Assembly (NCBI RefSeq): GCF_015624425.1
Contig: NZ_CP049919.1
Coordinates: 1,240,001 to 1,304,000 of the forward strand
DNA length: 64,000 nucleotides
Reading direction: 5' to 3'
Origin: Roseateles sp. DAIF2
GTDB taxonomy: Bacteria > Pseudomonadota > Gammaproteobacteria > Burkholderiales > Burkholderiaceae_C
A program made the translations under genes and the position numbers. The first letter of the stretch is position 1; each line of letters opens with the position of its first letter. This document shows positions 1 through 8,571 of the stretch, one piece after another. The notes beneath the pieces are model-generated. The model did not search any database. It saw only the letters and a list, made by a program, of their open reading frames with translations, and was not told where the DNA came from.

Positions 1-558
1 CAGGTGCACCGCGAGCTGGCCTCGGGCATCTCGGCGCCGATCGGCTTCAAGAACGGCACCGACGGCAATATCAAGATCGCCACCGATGCGATCCAGGCCG
101 CGGCGCGGCCGCACCATTTCCTGTCGGTGCACAAGAACGGCCAGGTCGCGATCGTCGAGACCAAGGGCAACAAGGACTGCCATGTGATCCTGCGCGGCGG
201 CAAGGCGCCGAACTACGACGCCGACAGCGTGGCCGCGGCCTGCACCGACCTGGCCGCCTCCAAGCTGGACCAGCGCCTGATGATCGACTGCTCGCATGCC
301 AACAGCAGCAAGAAGCATGAGCGCCAGCTGGATGTGGCGCGCGACATCGGCACCCAGCTGAAGGCCGGCAGCCGGAGCATCTTCGGCGTGATGGTGGAAA
401 GCCATCTGAAGGACGGCGCGCAGAAGTTCAGCCCCGGCAAGGACGACCCGACCAAGCTGGAATACGGCAAGAGCATCACCGACGCCTGCCTGGGCTGGGA
501 CGACTCGATCGCGGTGCTGGAGGTGCTGAGCGAGGCGGTCCAGGCGGCGCGCGGCTGA
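1..558 (+). CDS. 3-deoxy-7-phosphoheptulonate (DAHP) synthase, class I, C-terminal part
   Basis: First enzyme of the shikimate pathway, condensing phosphoenolpyruvate with erythrose 4-phosphate in the cytoplasm. Only the C-terminal 185 residues are present; the reading frame is open at base 1, so the gene starts outside the window. Class I (AroF/G/H-type) motifs are visible: an IGFKNGTDG segment, a HHFLSV segment, an ILRGG segment, and a DCSHANSSK segment carrying a conserved metal-ligand histidine. Which E. coli isozyme it matches (feedback by Phe, Tyr or Trp) cannot be decided because the N-terminal regulatory region is missing. aroK and aroB of the same pathway lie about 54 kb away in the same window. 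Confidence 0.95.
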   Translation, partial: QVHRELASGISAPIGFKNGTDGNIKIATDAIQAAARPHHFLSVHKNGQVAIVETKGNKDCHVILRGGKAPNYDADSVAAACTDLAASKLDQRLMIDCSHANSSKKHERQLDVARDIGTQLKAGSRSIFGVMVESHLKDGAQKFSPGKDDPTKLEYGKSITDACLGWDDSIAVLEVLSEAVQAARG

Positions 559-594
559 GAGAGAATCGCTGCACAACTCTCGGAGGTTCAGGCG

Positions 595-906
595 ATGCGC
601 AGCGAGATCAAGCTTGTGTTCGGTCCGGGCGAGGAGTTCGACCTGGTGGTGGATGGCAGCGAGGTGCTGGACTTCGAGGCCGCCCGCCGCTGGCTGGACG
701 AGCAGTTCGTCAAGAACGAATGCGAACCGATGCGGGGCTCCGGCAAGGTGCTGATTGCCGACAAGGTGCTGGCGGTGGCCGCGGCCGTCGGGCCGGCGGC
801 CTTCCGCGATCCGGCCTTCGCGCTGGACTTCGCCCGCGCCACGCGCGGCGCACTGGCCAAGGCCCTGGTGCGGGTGGACGTTCCGAAGCAGAGCCTGTCC
901 TACTGA
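595..906 (+). CDS. Conserved hypothetical protein, 103 aa
   Basis: I do not recognise this family. The start is supported by a GGAGG ribosome-binding site at 582-586, eight bases before the ATG. The 103-residue product is soluble-looking and mildly acidic in its first half, with an opening beta-type stretch (EIKLVFG), a central alpha-type stretch (FEAARRWLDEQF), and an Ala-rich helical segment near residues 55-90. There is no signal peptide, membrane segment or cysteine motif. It follows the DAHP synthase gene by 36 bases in the same direction, so co-transcription is likely. Third-position GC bias matches the neighbours, supporting a real gene. Confidence 0.7.
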   Translation: MRSEIKLVFGPGEEFDLVVDGSEVLDFEAARRWLDEQFVKNECEPMRGSGKVLIADKVLAVAAAVGPAAFRDPAFALDFARATRGALAKALVRVDVPKQSLSY

Positions 907-975
907 GCGCCCCCAGGGCCGGGCTGCGCCCGCCCGCCCCCGAGGGGGTCAAGCAAACTTGGGGCGGCCCTGCGT
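907..975. repeat. GC-rich hairpin repeat, copy A
   Basis: Non-coding sequence directly after the stop of the small gene. An outer stem CAGGGCCG (914-921) pairs with CGGCCCTG (965-972), and an inner CCCCC-GA-GGGGG hairpin lies at 937-948. It contains the string CTTGGGGCGGCCC, also found between gspG and gspH on the other strand, and resembles the hairpin block after cyaY. It could terminate the upstream transcript, but it lacks a U-tract. Confidence 0.55.
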
Positions 976-994
976 TTGCTTGTGACAAATCCCT

Positions 995-1022
995 CTTGAA
1001 GCCGGCCGCGGCGCCCTTATCT
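995..1022 (+). promoter_or_regulatory. Sigma-32 (RpoH)-type heat-shock promoter of htpG
   Basis: CTTGAA at 995-1000 is followed by 13 bases and then CCCTTATCT at 1014-1022. This fits the heat-shock consensus of proteobacteria (CTTGAA, 13-15 bases, CCCCATNT) with two differences in the -10 part. It lies 48 bases upstream of the htpG ATG, a normal leader length, and htpG is a classic RpoH target. Confidence 0.7.
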
Positions 1023-1069
1023 GGGCAGCGCGCGGCTTCTGTCGCTTCCACTTTTCGAACGCATCTCAC

Positions 1070-2950
1070 ATGGCAAAGCAAACCCATTCCTTCCAGGCCG
1101 AGGTCAAGCAGATCCTGCATCTGGTGACCCATTCGCTGTATTCGAACAAGGAGATCTTCCTGCGCGAGCTGGTCAGCAACGCCTCCGACGCCTGCGACAA
1201 GCTGCGCTTCGAGGCGCTGGACAATGCGGCGCTGTACGAGGAGCAGCCGAACCTGGAGGTGCGCGTCAGCTTCGACGAGGCGGCCCGCACCGTGACGATC
1301 AGCGACAACGGCATCGGCATGAGCGCCGACGAGGCGATCGCCCACCTGGGCACGATCGCCAAGAGCGGCACGCGCGAGTTCATGGCCAAGCTGGAGGGCG
1401 ACCAGAAGAAGGACGCCAACCTGATCGGCCAGTTCGGCGTCGGCTTCTACTCCGGCTTCATCGTCGCCGACCGCATCACGGTCGAGACACGCCGTGCCGG
1501 CCTGAAGGCCGAAGAGGGCGTGCGCTGGAGTTCGGAAGGCACCGGCGACTACGAGGTCGAGACCATCACGAAGGCCGGCCGCGGCACCGACGTGATCCTG
1601 CACCTGCGCGAGGGCGAGGAGGAGTTCCTCAAGACCTGGCGCCTGAAGTCCATCATCGGCAAGTACAGCGACCATATCTCGCTGCCCATCCTGATGAAGA
1701 AGGAGGAATGGGACGCCGAAAAGAGCCAGCAGGTGCTGAAGGACGAGTGGGAAAGCGTCAACAAGGCCTCGGCGCTGTGGACCCGCAGCAAGAGCGAGGT
1801 GACGGCCGAGCAGTACGAGGAGTTCTACAAGCAGATCTCCTATGACCAGGAGGCGCCGCTGGCCTACACGCACAACCGCGTCGAGGGCCGCAGCGAATAC
1901 ACCCAGCTGCTCTATATCCCGAAGAAGGCGCCGTTCGACCTGTGGAACCGCGACAAGCGCGGCGGCGTCAAGCTCTACGTCAAGCGCGTCTTCATCATGG
2001 ACGACGCCGAGGCGCTGATGCCGGTCTACCTGCGCTTCGTCAAGGGCGTGATCGACTCGGCGGATCTGCCGCTGAACGTCTCTAGAGAGCTGCTGCAGGA
2101 AAGCCGCGACGTGAAGGCGATCCGCGAGGGCTCGACCAAGCGCGTGCTGGCGATGCTGGAATCGCTGGCCGACAGCGAGGAGCAGGCCGACAAGGACAAG
2201 TACGCCGCCTTCTGGACCGACTTCGGCCAGGTGCTGAAGGAGGGCATCGGCGAAGACCACCAGAACCAGGAGCGCCTGTCCAAGCTGCTGCGCTTCGCCT
2301 CGACTCATGCCGACGAGGGCGTGTCCCTGGCCGACTATCTGGGCCGCGCCAAGGAAGGCCAGGACGCGATCTACTACATCACCGCCGACAGCCTGCAGGC
2401 CGCCAAGAACAGCCCGCAGCTGGAGATCTTCCGCAAGAAGGGCATCGAGGTGCTGCTGCTGGTCGATCGCGTCGACGAATGGATGCTCTCGCACCTCTAC
2501 GAGTTCGAGGGCAAGCCGCTGCAATCGGTCGCCAAGGGCGCGGTCGACCTGGGCAAGCTGCAGGACGAGGACGAGAAGAAGAAGGCCGAGGAGGCTGCCG
2601 AGCAGTTCAAGCCGCTGCTGGAGAAGCTCAAGGCCGCGCTGCAGGGCCGTGCCAAGGATGTGCGCGTCACCACCCGCCTGGTCGACTCGCCCGCCTGCAT
2701 CGTGGTCGAGGAGGGCGACATGAGCGGCCATCTGGCGCGCCTCCTGAAGCAGGCAGGCCAGGCCGCGCCGGCCTCGCTGCCGACCCTGGAGATCAATGCC
2801 GAGCATGAGCTGGTGAAGAAGCTGGACGGCAACCCGCGCTTCGAGGACCTGGCCCATGTGATCTTCGACCAGGCTGTGCTGGCAGAAGGGGGCAGCCTGG
2901 AAGATCCGGCGGCCTATGTGAAGCGCGTCAACGCGATGTTGTTGGGCTGA
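1070..2950 (+). CDS. htpG: Molecular chaperone HtpG (Hsp90 family)
   Basis: Cytoplasmic ATP-dependent chaperone of the Hsp90 family. The 626-residue length is typical of bacterial HtpG. The N-terminal GHKL ATPase domain shows the usual signatures: [15 protein letters not shown] near residues 35-50, DNGIGM near 80-85, and GQFGVGFYS near 123-131. Middle and C-terminal dimerisation domains follow, including the [12 protein letters not shown] stretch. It is preceded by a sigma-32-like promoter and is transcribed toward srkA, ending in a shared hairpin. The charged linker of eukaryotic Hsp90 is absent, as expected. Identification is very secure. Confidence 0.98.
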   Translation: MAKQTHSFQAEVKQILHLVTHSLYSNKEIFLRELVSNASDACDKLRFEALDNAALYEEQPNLEVRVSFDEAARTVTISDNGIGMSADEAIAHLGTIAKSGTREFMAKLEGDQKKDANLIGQFGVGFYSGFIVADRITVETRRAGLKAEEGVRWSSEGTGDYEVETITKAGRGTDVILHLREGEEEFLKTWRLKSIIGKYSDHISLPILMKKEEWDAEKSQQVLKDEWESVNKASALWTRSKSEVTAEQYEEFYKQISYDQEAPLAYTHNRVEGRSEYTQLLYIPKKAPFDLWNRDKRGGVKLYVKRVFIMDDAEALMPVYLRFVKGVIDSADLPLNVSRELLQESRDVKAIREGSTKRVLAMLESLADSEEQADKDKYAAFWTDFGQVLKEGIGEDHQNQERLSKLLRFASTHADEGVSLADYLGRAKEGQDAIYYITADSLQAAKNSPQLEIFRKKGIEVLLLVDRVDEWMLSHLYEFEGKPLQSVAKGAVDLGKLQDEDEKKKAEEAAEQFKPLLEKLKAALQGRAKDVRVTTRLVDSPACIVVEEGDMSGHLARLLKQAGQAAPASLPTLEINAEHELVKKLDGNPRFEDLAHVIFDQAVLAEGGSLEDPAAYVKRVNAMLLG

Positions 2951-2956
2951 GCAGGC

Positions 2957-2979
2957 GCCTTGGGCCAGTGGCCCAAGGC
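2957..2979. terminator. Hairpin between convergent htpG and srkA
   Basis: Perfect 10-bp inverted repeat, GCCTTGGGCC (2957-2966) with GGCCCAAGGC (2970-2979), around a 3-base loop. It lies between the htpG stop and the srkA stop. It has no T-run on either strand, so a bidirectional terminator role is plausible but not certain. Confidence 0.5.
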
Positions 2980-3011
2980 CCTCGACAGGCATGAACAGTC
3001 CACTGGACTTT

Positions 3012-4061
3012 TCATGTCCGGTCTTGGTCCCAGAAGACATAATCGTCTTCGTCGGGCGCCTGGGGGGCGATCGGCTCCGGCCGCATCGCCTCCAGCTGCT
3101 CGCGCAGCTTGACCACCTGGTCGTTCCAGTAGTTGGCCGTGCCGAACCAGGGGAAGGCCAGCGGGAAGGCCGGGTCGCCCCAGCGCCGCGCCAGCCAGGC
3201 GCTGTGGTGGATCATGCGCAGGGTGCGCAGCGGCTCGATCAGGGCCAGCTCGCGGCGGTCGAATTCCGCCATGCTCTCGTAGCCCTCCAGCACGCAGGCC
3301 AGCTGCTGGCGCATGCTCAGCGCGTCGCCGGACAGCAGCATCCACAGGTCCTGTACCGCCGGGCCGGTGACCGCGTCGTCCAGGTCGACGAAATGCGGGC
3401 CCCGGTCGGGCGTCCACAGGATATTGCCGGGATGGCAGTCGCCATGCAGGCGGCCGAGTTGCAGGTCGGGCAGGGCATCGAAGGCCTGCTGGATCGCGTC
3501 CAGGCAGCGCCGCAGCGCATCTTCCCAGGCCGGGCGGATCTCCAGCGGCACGCTTTCATGCGCCAGCAGCCAGTCCAGCGCCTGCCGGCCGGGCTCGGCG
3601 CTGGCCCAGGCCAGGCGATGCTCGAAGGGCCGCTGGCGCCCCACCGCATGGATGCGGCCCAGGTAGCGGCCGATCCAGGTCAGCACCGCGGGATCCTCCA
3701 GCTCCGGCGCGCGGCCGCCCTGGCGCGGCGTGACGCCGAAGCGCTGGCCCTGGTAATGGATCAGGGTCGCGGCCGCCTCGCCGAGCGTCCAGGGGGCGGC
3801 CACCGGCACCTCGGCCGCCAGCAGCTCCTGCGCGAAGGCATGCTCCTCCATGATCTGCGCATCGCTCCAGCGGCCGGGGCGGTAGAACTTGGCCACCGCG
3901 ATCCTGCCGTCCTCCAGATGCGCCTGCAGCACCCGGTTCTCGTAGGAGTTCAGCTGCAGCATGCGGCCATCGCCGTACAGCCCGACGCTTTCCAGCGCGT
4001 CCAGCATGAACTCGGGGGTCAGGTCGCGGAAGCTGGTGTCGGTGCTGCTGTGGATGCTCAT
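3012..4061 (-). CDS. srkA: Stress response kinase A (SrkA/YihE/RdoA-type)
   Basis: Ser/Thr protein kinase of the aminoglycoside-phosphotransferase-like fold, linked in E. coli to Cpx/envelope and oxidative stress and to countering MazEF-mediated death. The 349 residues match the family's usual 325-350. The catalytic loop HGDCHPGN is at residues 206-213, with the Brenner Asp at 208, and the metal-binding VDLDD is at 225-229. The N-terminal lobe contains a YENRVLQ segment and AVAKFYRPGRW near residue 56, which supplies the ATP-contacting lysine. It is convergent with htpG. The start is the family-typical one. Confidence 0.93.
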   Translation of the reverse strand: MSIHSSTDTSFRDLTPEFMLDALESVGLYGDGRMLQLNSYENRVLQAHLEDGRIAVAKFYRPGRWSDAQIMEEHAFAQELLAAEVPVAAPWTLGEAAATLIHYQGQRFGVTPRQGGRAPELEDPAVLTWIGRYLGRIHAVGRQRPFEHRLAWASAEPGRQALDWLLAHESVPLEIRPAWEDALRRCLDAIQQAFDALPDLQLGRLHGDCHPGNILWTPDRGPHFVDLDDAVTGPAVQDLWMLLSGDALSMRQQLACVLEGYESMAEFDRRELALIEPLRTLRMIHHSAWLARRWGDPAFPLAFPWFGTANYWNDQVVKLREQLEAMRPEPIAPQAPDEDDYVFWDQDRT

Positions 4062-4111
4062 GAAAAACGGCGCCCGCGGCGCCGTGTCAGGGAGTGGGCT
4101 CGGTTCGCAGT

Positions 4112-4900
4112 CTAGCGATGACCGTAGCGCGGCGAGTCCACCACCACGCCGACGATGTCATTCGGCGCCTCGTCCGGGTACTGCGAATCGGCGCCCAGCG
4201 GCTCGCCGAAGGGGCGGCTGTTGCGGAAGCCCGGGCGGCTGCCGGCCAGGCTGTCGTAGCGGCTGTCCGGCGCGAAGAAGGAGTCGTGGAACACGGCCGA
4301 GTCCTGCCAGAGGTTCTCGCGGCTGCCGCCGCGGCGCGGCGTCTTGGCGCTGATGCTGGGGCGCGCCGGCGCCCGCTGCGGCAGGGTGGCCGGCTGCGGG
4401 CCGCGGTTGGCGGCGCCGCTGAAGGGCACCAGCAGCTGCAGCTCGGCGGCGCTGGGCAGGTTGTCGATCGGGCAGCGCAGATAGCGCACGCGGCAGGCGC
4501 CCAGCACCGACTGCTTGATCTGCAGGCTGCGGCTGGAGGCCTGGCGGTCGCTGTCCAGGTCCACCGCGGCCAGCACGCGGCCGTTCGGACTGCAGATCGC
4601 GAAGCTCACATGGGTGGCGCCCAGCAGGTCGAACCAGTAGCGCACCTGCTTGGCCTCGGTGGGCTGACAGAAGCGCACCAGCGGCAGCTTGGACAGGATG
4701 ACATGGTGCGGCAGCGCTTCCTTGAGCAGGCGGTAGACGCGGCGCTCATCGGTGCTGAACACGGGGCGTGCGCTCAGGGACCACTCGGTGGGCAGCGGCT
4801 TGGCGCCCTGGCTGGGGCGGCGCAGCAGCCACAGCACGGCGATCGCCACGAAACCCAGGCCGGATACCAGCGCGATGATCCACGGAACGATTGTTTGCAT
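4112..4900 (-). CDS. Membrane-anchored DUF2726 domain protein
   Basis: The predicted product of 262 residues starts with MQTIVPW and runs straight into one transmembrane helix (about residues 4-26), followed by a cytoplasmic DUF2726-like domain (about 40-150) with the patterns RVYRLLKEALP, WFDLLG and HVSFAICSPNGRVLAAVDLD. The remainder is low-complexity and Arg/Ser/Pro-rich. DUF2726 is related to nuclease- and topoisomerase-associated folds, but no activity can be claimed here. An upstream in-frame GTG at 4939 would add 13 residues; I prefer the ATG at 4900 because the helix begins there and a weak GAGG motif precedes it. The gene stands alone between srkA and a GNAT gene. Confidence 0.7.
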   Translation of the reverse strand: MQTIVPWIIALVSGLGFVAIAVLWLLRRPSQGAKPLPTEWSLSARPVFSTDERRVYRLLKEALPHHVILSKLPLVRFCQPTEAKQVRYWFDLLGATHVSFAICSPNGRVLAAVDLDSDRQASSRSLQIKQSVLGACRVRYLRCPIDNLPSAAELQLLVPFSGAANRGPQPATLPQRAPARPSISAKTPRRGGSRENLWQDSAVFHDSFFAPDSRYDSLAGSRPGFRNSRPFGEPLGADSQYPDEAPNDIVGVVVDSPRYGHR

Positions 4901-5049
4901 CCCTCGTGATCTCGTATGGTTGGCGGCGCCCCTCGGCACCTAAGCGACGAAATGTAACGGAATTTCGTGACAAGAACCCCCGTGCCTACCCCCAGACGCG
5001 GGGTGTCGGAGTCGGCGGCCTGCGCCTATGAAAGGTCGGCGGTGGTCGG

Positions 5050-5757
5050 CTACTGCTTGGCGGCCTTGTTGCCGGCGTCGTCGAACTGGGATTTCACCTC
5101 GGCCACGCCGTCGATGATGTCGCCCAGCACGCGGATATGGCGCTTGAACTGGAAGTCCAGCTCGGCCATGTGGCGCTCGATCGCCTCGCCGACATGGGAG
5201 GCCACCGTGTCCGGCGGCAGGCGCAGCCAGGCCTCGGACTCGGAGCCGTCGCGCTCCACCGTGGCGCCGGCCTTGCGCGCGATCTTCAGCATCGGCGCGT
5301 TCTCGCTCAGCGCGTGGATGAACAGGGTCTCGATGCCGCGGTTGCGAGCATGCAGGGCGGCGCGTTCGAACAGCCGGGCGCCGAAGCCGCGGCCGCGCGC
5401 CTTGTCCAGCACCGAGACGCCGAACTCGGCCATCGCCGGCTTGCCCTGGCGCTGCGGCTGCGGGGCGTAGGCCAGATGCGCCATCGCCACCAGCTGCAGC
5501 CGGCGGTTGAAGATGCCCAGCACCTCGTCGCGCTCGAAATCCAGGCCCATCGCATAACGGGTGATCTGCTCATCTGAGGCCGGGTAGCCGAAACGCAGGT
5601 AGCGGTCGCGCTCGGACAGGCTCAGCAGATGGTCCTTGATGCGGCGGCGATGCCGGCGCGCCAGCGAGCGGATCGGCACCCAGGAGGGCAGCAGCTGCAG
5701 CGCCCCCCAGGCCGGGGCGGATTCGGCGGCGGCGGCGGGTTTTTGCGGCGCGGTCAT
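5050..5757 (-). CDS. GNAT family N-acetyltransferase
   Basis: Predicted 235-residue acetyl-CoA-dependent N-acyltransferase. The GNAT core spans about residues 45-180. The pyrophosphate-binding loop of motif A is seen as ARGRGFGARLFERA near residues 119-132, and the motif B region follows (MLKIARKAGATVERDG). A Pro/Ala-rich N-terminus precedes the core, and a helical tail of about 50 residues follows it. The substrate is unknown: protein, antibiotic or small metabolite are all possible. Transcribed away from the rplM operon, with about 260 bases between them. Confidence 0.85.
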   Translation of the reverse strand: MTAPQKPAAAAESAPAWGALQLLPSWVPIRSLARRHRRRIKDHLLSLSERDRYLRFGYPASDEQITRYAMGLDFERDEVLGIFNRRLQLVAMAHLAYAPQPQRQGKPAMAEFGVSVLDKARGRGFGARLFERAALHARNRGIETLFIHALSENAPMLKIARKAGATVERDGSESEAWLRLPPDTVASHVGEAIERHMAELDFQFKRHIRVLGDIIDGVAEVKSQFDDAGNKAAKQ

Positions 5758-5823
5758 GGCGGTGGTGTAAGTAATAACCCTGATTTTATCCGAGGCCCTG
5801 TGCCCGGCCTTGTCCGCGCCCTC

Positions 5824-5852
5824 TTGGCGTGTCCGGCATGATCGGGTACACT
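5824..5852 (+). promoter_or_regulatory. Sigma-70-type promoter for rplM-rpsI
   Basis: TTGGCG at 5824-5829 and TACACT at 5847-5852 with the optimal 17-base spacer. Transcription would start near 5859, leaving a leader of about 160 bases before rplM. In E. coli the rplM-rpsI operon is controlled by L13 acting on its own leader, so an untranslated leader here could serve that role. No specific structure was confirmed. Confidence 0.6.
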
Positions 5853-6020
5853 CGCGGGCTTTCCCGTATTTGGCTGCGGGGAAGAGGTCCTTGTGCCCGC
5901 ATGAGAGGCCGCCTTTGACGAAGCGGCACCGAACTAGAGCTCCGGGATTGATGTTCAGCCATGCTACCGCCCCTTGTCCTTCGCGCTTGTGATGGATGAG
6001 CGGTTTTTAGAAAGATACTC

Positions 6021-6449
6021 ATGAAGACCTTCAGCGCCAAGCCGGCCGAGGTGACGCACGAGTGGTTTGTGATTGACGCCACCGACAAGGTGCTCGGACG
6101 TGTTGCCAGCGAAGTGGCACTCCGTTTGCGCGGCAAGCACAAGGCCATCTACACGCCTCACGTCGACACCGGTGATTTCATCGTCATCATCAACGCCGAC
6201 AAGCTGCGTGTCACCGGCAACAAAGCCACGGACAAGGTGTACTACCGTCACTCGGGTTTCCCGGGCGGCATCTACGCCACCAAGTTCAAGGACATGCAAG
6301 CCAAGCATCCGGGCCGTGCCCTGGAGAAGGCCGTCAAGGGCATGCTGCCCAAGGGCCCGCTGGGTTATGCCATGGTGAAGAAGCTGAAGGTTTACGCAGG
6401 TGCCACGCACCCGCATACCGCCCAGCAGCCGAAGGCGCTGGAAATCTAA
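6021..6449 (+). CDS. rplM: 50S ribosomal protein L13
   Basis: Large-subunit ribosomal protein binding 23S rRNA early in assembly; L13 proteins also act as autogenous regulators in E. coli. The 142-residue length is standard. Family patterns are present: KTFSAKP at the N-terminus, [12 protein letters not shown] near residue 20, and HSGFPGG near 76. rpsI follows after nine bases in the classic rplM-rpsI operon. An AGAAAG stretch about five bases before the ATG is the likely ribosome-binding site. Confidence 0.98.
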   Translation: MKTFSAKPAEVTHEWFVIDATDKVLGRVASEVALRLRGKHKAIYTPHVDTGDFIVIINADKLRVTGNKATDKVYYRHSGFPGGIYATKFKDMQAKHPGRALEKAVKGMLPKGPLGYAMVKKLKVYAGATHPHTAQQPKALEI

Positions 6450-6458
6450 GGAGCGGCA

Positions 6459-6851
6459 ATGATCGGAAACTGGAACTACGGTACCGGACGCCGCAAGTCG
6501 TCGGTCGCTCGCGTCTTCATCAAGAAGGGCACGGGCCAGATCGTCATCAACGGCAAGCCCGTTGAGCAGTACTTCGGCCGTCAAACCTCGATCATGATCG
6601 CCAAGCAGCCCCTGCTGCTGACGAACAATGGCGAGGCCTTCGACATCAAGGTGAACGTCCACGGTGGTGGCGAGTCCGGCCAGGCCGGCGCCGTCCGTCA
6701 CGGCATCACCCGCGCGCTGATCGACTACGACGCCGCGCTGAAGCCCGAACTGAGCCGCGCCGGCTTCGTCACTCGCGATGCGCGTGAAGTCGAGCGTAAG
6801 AAGGTCGGTCTGCACGGCGCTCGTCGTCGTAAGCAGTTCAGCAAGCGCTGA
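6459..6851 (+). CDS. rpsI: 30S ribosomal protein S9
   Basis: Small-subunit protein whose C-terminal tail reaches into the P site and contacts tRNA. The 130-residue length and features are standard: [13 protein letters not shown] near residues 8-20, and the basic C-terminus ending KQFSKR with the conserved terminal Arg. It is preceded by an AGGAGC ribosome-binding site in the short gap after rplM and followed by a strong intrinsic terminator, so rplM-rpsI is a two-gene operon. Confidence 0.98.
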   Translation: MIGNWNYGTGRRKSSVARVFIKKGTGQIVINGKPVEQYFGRQTSIMIAKQPLLLTNNGEAFDIKVNVHGGGESGQAGAVRHGITRALIDYDAALKPELSRAGFVTRDAREVERKKVGLHGARRRKQFSKR

Positions 6852-6884
6852 TCGATCCCGAGCTCGGCCTGCCGGGTTTGGCAA

Positions 6885-6920
6885 CAAGGCCGCTGCCTCG
6901 CAGCGGCCTTGTTTCATTTG
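6885..6920 (+). terminator. Intrinsic terminator of the rplM-rpsI operon
   Basis: Perfect 11-bp stem, CAAGGCCGCTG (6885-6895) with CAGCGGCCTTG (6901-6911), five-base loop CCTCG, followed by TTTCATTT. It lies 34 bases after the rpsI stop. Confidence 0.9.
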
Positions 6921-7006
6921 GGGGCGTCCCCAAATATCCTCCGTCTGCAAGGTCGCCCGTTTGGGTGGACAATCGGCGTCAGAGCCATCTATCAGGAAAT
7001 TCCATC

Positions 7007-7381
7007 ATGAGCGCAGTTCTCGACACTCCCACCGTTGGCGCCGACGACATGCCCGCGCCGCTGGTCTTCACCGACAGCGCCGCCGACAAGGTGCGTGATC
7101 TGGTGGCCGAGGAAGGCAATCCGGATCTGAAGCTGCGCGTGTTCGTGCAGGGCGGCGGCTGCTCCGGCTTCCAGTACGGCTTCACCTTCGACGAGGCCGT
7201 CAACGAAGACGACACCCAGATGAACAAGAACGGCGTCACCCTGCTGATCGACGCGATGAGCCTGCAGTACCTGATGGGCGCCGAGATCGACTACAAGGAA
7301 GACCTGCAGGGCGCGCAGTTCGTGATCAAGAACCCGAACGCGAGCACCACCTGCGGCTGCGGTTCGAGCTTCTCGGTCTGA
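7007..7381 (+). CDS. erpA: Iron-sulfur cluster insertion protein ErpA
   Basis: A-type carrier that receives Fe-S clusters and passes them to apoproteins. The mature 124 residues carry the three A-type cluster cysteines: Cys52 in GGGCSGF, and Cys116 and Cys118 in [11 protein letters not shown] at the C-terminus. An AGGAAA ribosome-binding site at 6993-6998 fixes the ATG at 7007; a longer upstream frame overlaps the rpsI terminator and is not used. It is monocistronic, with terminators on both sides. The C-terminal CGCGSSF form fits ErpA better than IscA. Confidence 0.95.
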   Translation: MSAVLDTPTVGADDMPAPLVFTDSAADKVRDLVAEEGNPDLKLRVFVQGGGCSGFQYGFTFDEAVNEDDTQMNKNGVTLLIDAMSLQYLMGAEIDYKEDLQGAQFVIKNPNASTTCGCGSSFSV

Positions 7382-7408
7382 TCGGGCGCTCGTCGCATCC
7401 CGCCTCTG

Positions 7409-7436
7409 AGGCCGCCTGCGGGCGGCCTTTGCATTT
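7409..7436 (+). terminator. Intrinsic terminator of erpA
   Basis: Stem AGGCCGCC (7409-7416) with GGCGGCCT (7421-7428), loop TGCG, then TTTGCATTT. It lies 27 bases after the erpA stop, and the convergent anmK gene ends just beyond. Confidence 0.85.
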
Positions 7437-7448
7437 CCTCTGCAGCTC

Positions 7449-8558
7449 TTAGGCCGGGTGCAGCGCGCCCAGCAGGCGCGGGCCGGCGGCGCCGGTGACG
7501 CGCGGCAGATTGCCCGGCTCGCGGCGCACGAAGCGCTGGGCCAGCCAGGCGAAGGCGGCGGCCTCCACCTGCATCGGCGGCAGGCCGCGGGCGGCGCTGC
7601 TCAGCACGGTTAGCGCGGGCAGTCGGGTCTGCAAGCGCGCCATCAGCCGGCCGTTCAGGGCGCCGCCGCCGCAGACCAGCAGCTCGCTGCCGGCCGCCGC
7701 GTCGCGCAGGCAGTCGGCGATGCTGGCCGCGGTCAGCTCGAGCAGGGTGGCCTGCACATCCTCGGGGCGGGCGTCGGCGGGCAGCTGGCGCAGCAGCCAG
7801 TCGGGATTGAACAGGTCGCGGCCGGTGCTGCGCGGTGCGGGCAGCGCGAAGAAGGGTTCGGCCAGCAGAGTCTGCAGCAGCGTCGGCAGCGCCCGGCCGC
7901 TGGCGGCCCAGGCGCCATCGGCGTCATAGGGTAGGCCGCGATGCCGCGCCACCCAAAAGTCCATCAGGCAGTTGCCCGGCCCGCAGTCGTAGCCGAGGGT
8001 GGCGCCGTCACGGCCCAGCAGGCTGATATTGCTGATGCCGCCGATGTTCAGCACCGCGACATCCGCGTCGGCGCGGCCAAACAGCGCGCGGTGGAAGGCT
8101 GGCACCAGCGGCGCGCCCTGGCCGCCGGCGGCGAGGTCGCGGCTGCGCAGGTCGCAGATCACGTCGATGCCGCTCAGCTCGGCCAGCAGGGCGCCGTTGA
8201 GCAGCTGCAGGGTGTAGCCGCTGCCGTCGAACTCGCCGGGGCGATGGCGGATGGTCTGGCCATGGGCACCGAGCGCGCGCACCTCGCTGGGTTGGTGGCC
8301 CGTCTCGCGCAGCAGCTCATGGCTCAGCTGGGCATAGGCGCGCGCGACGCCATTGGCGGCCAGCGCGCAGCGGTGCGCCTCGTTGGCGCCGGGGCTGTTC
8401 AGTGCGAGCAGCTCCTCGCGCAAAAAATCTTCGAAGGGCTGGTGCCGGTGGCCCAGCACCTCGGCCGGGGTGCCGTCGCGGCCCGGGAAGCGCGCCAGCA
8501 CCGCGTCGACCCCGTCCAGCGAGGTGCCGGACATCAGGCCGATGAACAGATCGCTCAC
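7449..8558 (-). CDS. anmK: Anhydro-N-acetylmuramic acid kinase
   Basis: Phosphorylates and hydrolyses 1,6-anhydro-MurNAc to MurNAc-6-phosphate during cell-wall recycling in the cytoplasm. The 369-residue length is typical. The N-terminal ATP-binding signature IGLMSGTSLDGVDA is at residues 6-19, followed by HGQTIRH near 104, NIGGISNI near 177 and DCGPGNCLMD near 196. It lies 13 bases downstream of an M23 peptidase gene on the same strand, giving a functional pairing of wall cleavage with wall-sugar recycling. Confidence 0.96.
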   Translation of the reverse strand: MSDLFIGLMSGTSLDGVDAVLARFPGRDGTPAEVLGHRHQPFEDFLREELLALNSPGANEAHRCALAANGVARAYAQLSHELLRETGHQPSEVRALGAHGQTIRHRPGEFDGSGYTLQLLNGALLAELSGIDVICDLRSRDLAAGGQGAPLVPAFHRALFGRADADVAVLNIGGISNISLLGRDGATLGYDCGPGNCLMDFWVARHRGLPYDADGAWAASGRALPTLLQTLLAEPFFALPAPRSTGRDLFNPDWLLRQLPADARPEDVQATLLELTAASIADCLRDAAAGSELLVCGGGALNGRLMARLQTRLPALTVLSSAARGLPPMQVEAAAFAWLAQRFVRREPGNLPRVTGAAGPRLLGALHPA

Positions 8559-8571
8559 GGTCGGCCGGGGC

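Noticed and set aside
710..3040. A 776-codon minus-strand open frame antisense to htpG
   Set aside because: No recognisable domain and it is fully mirrored by HtpG; includes the hairpin repeat and the heat-shock promoter.
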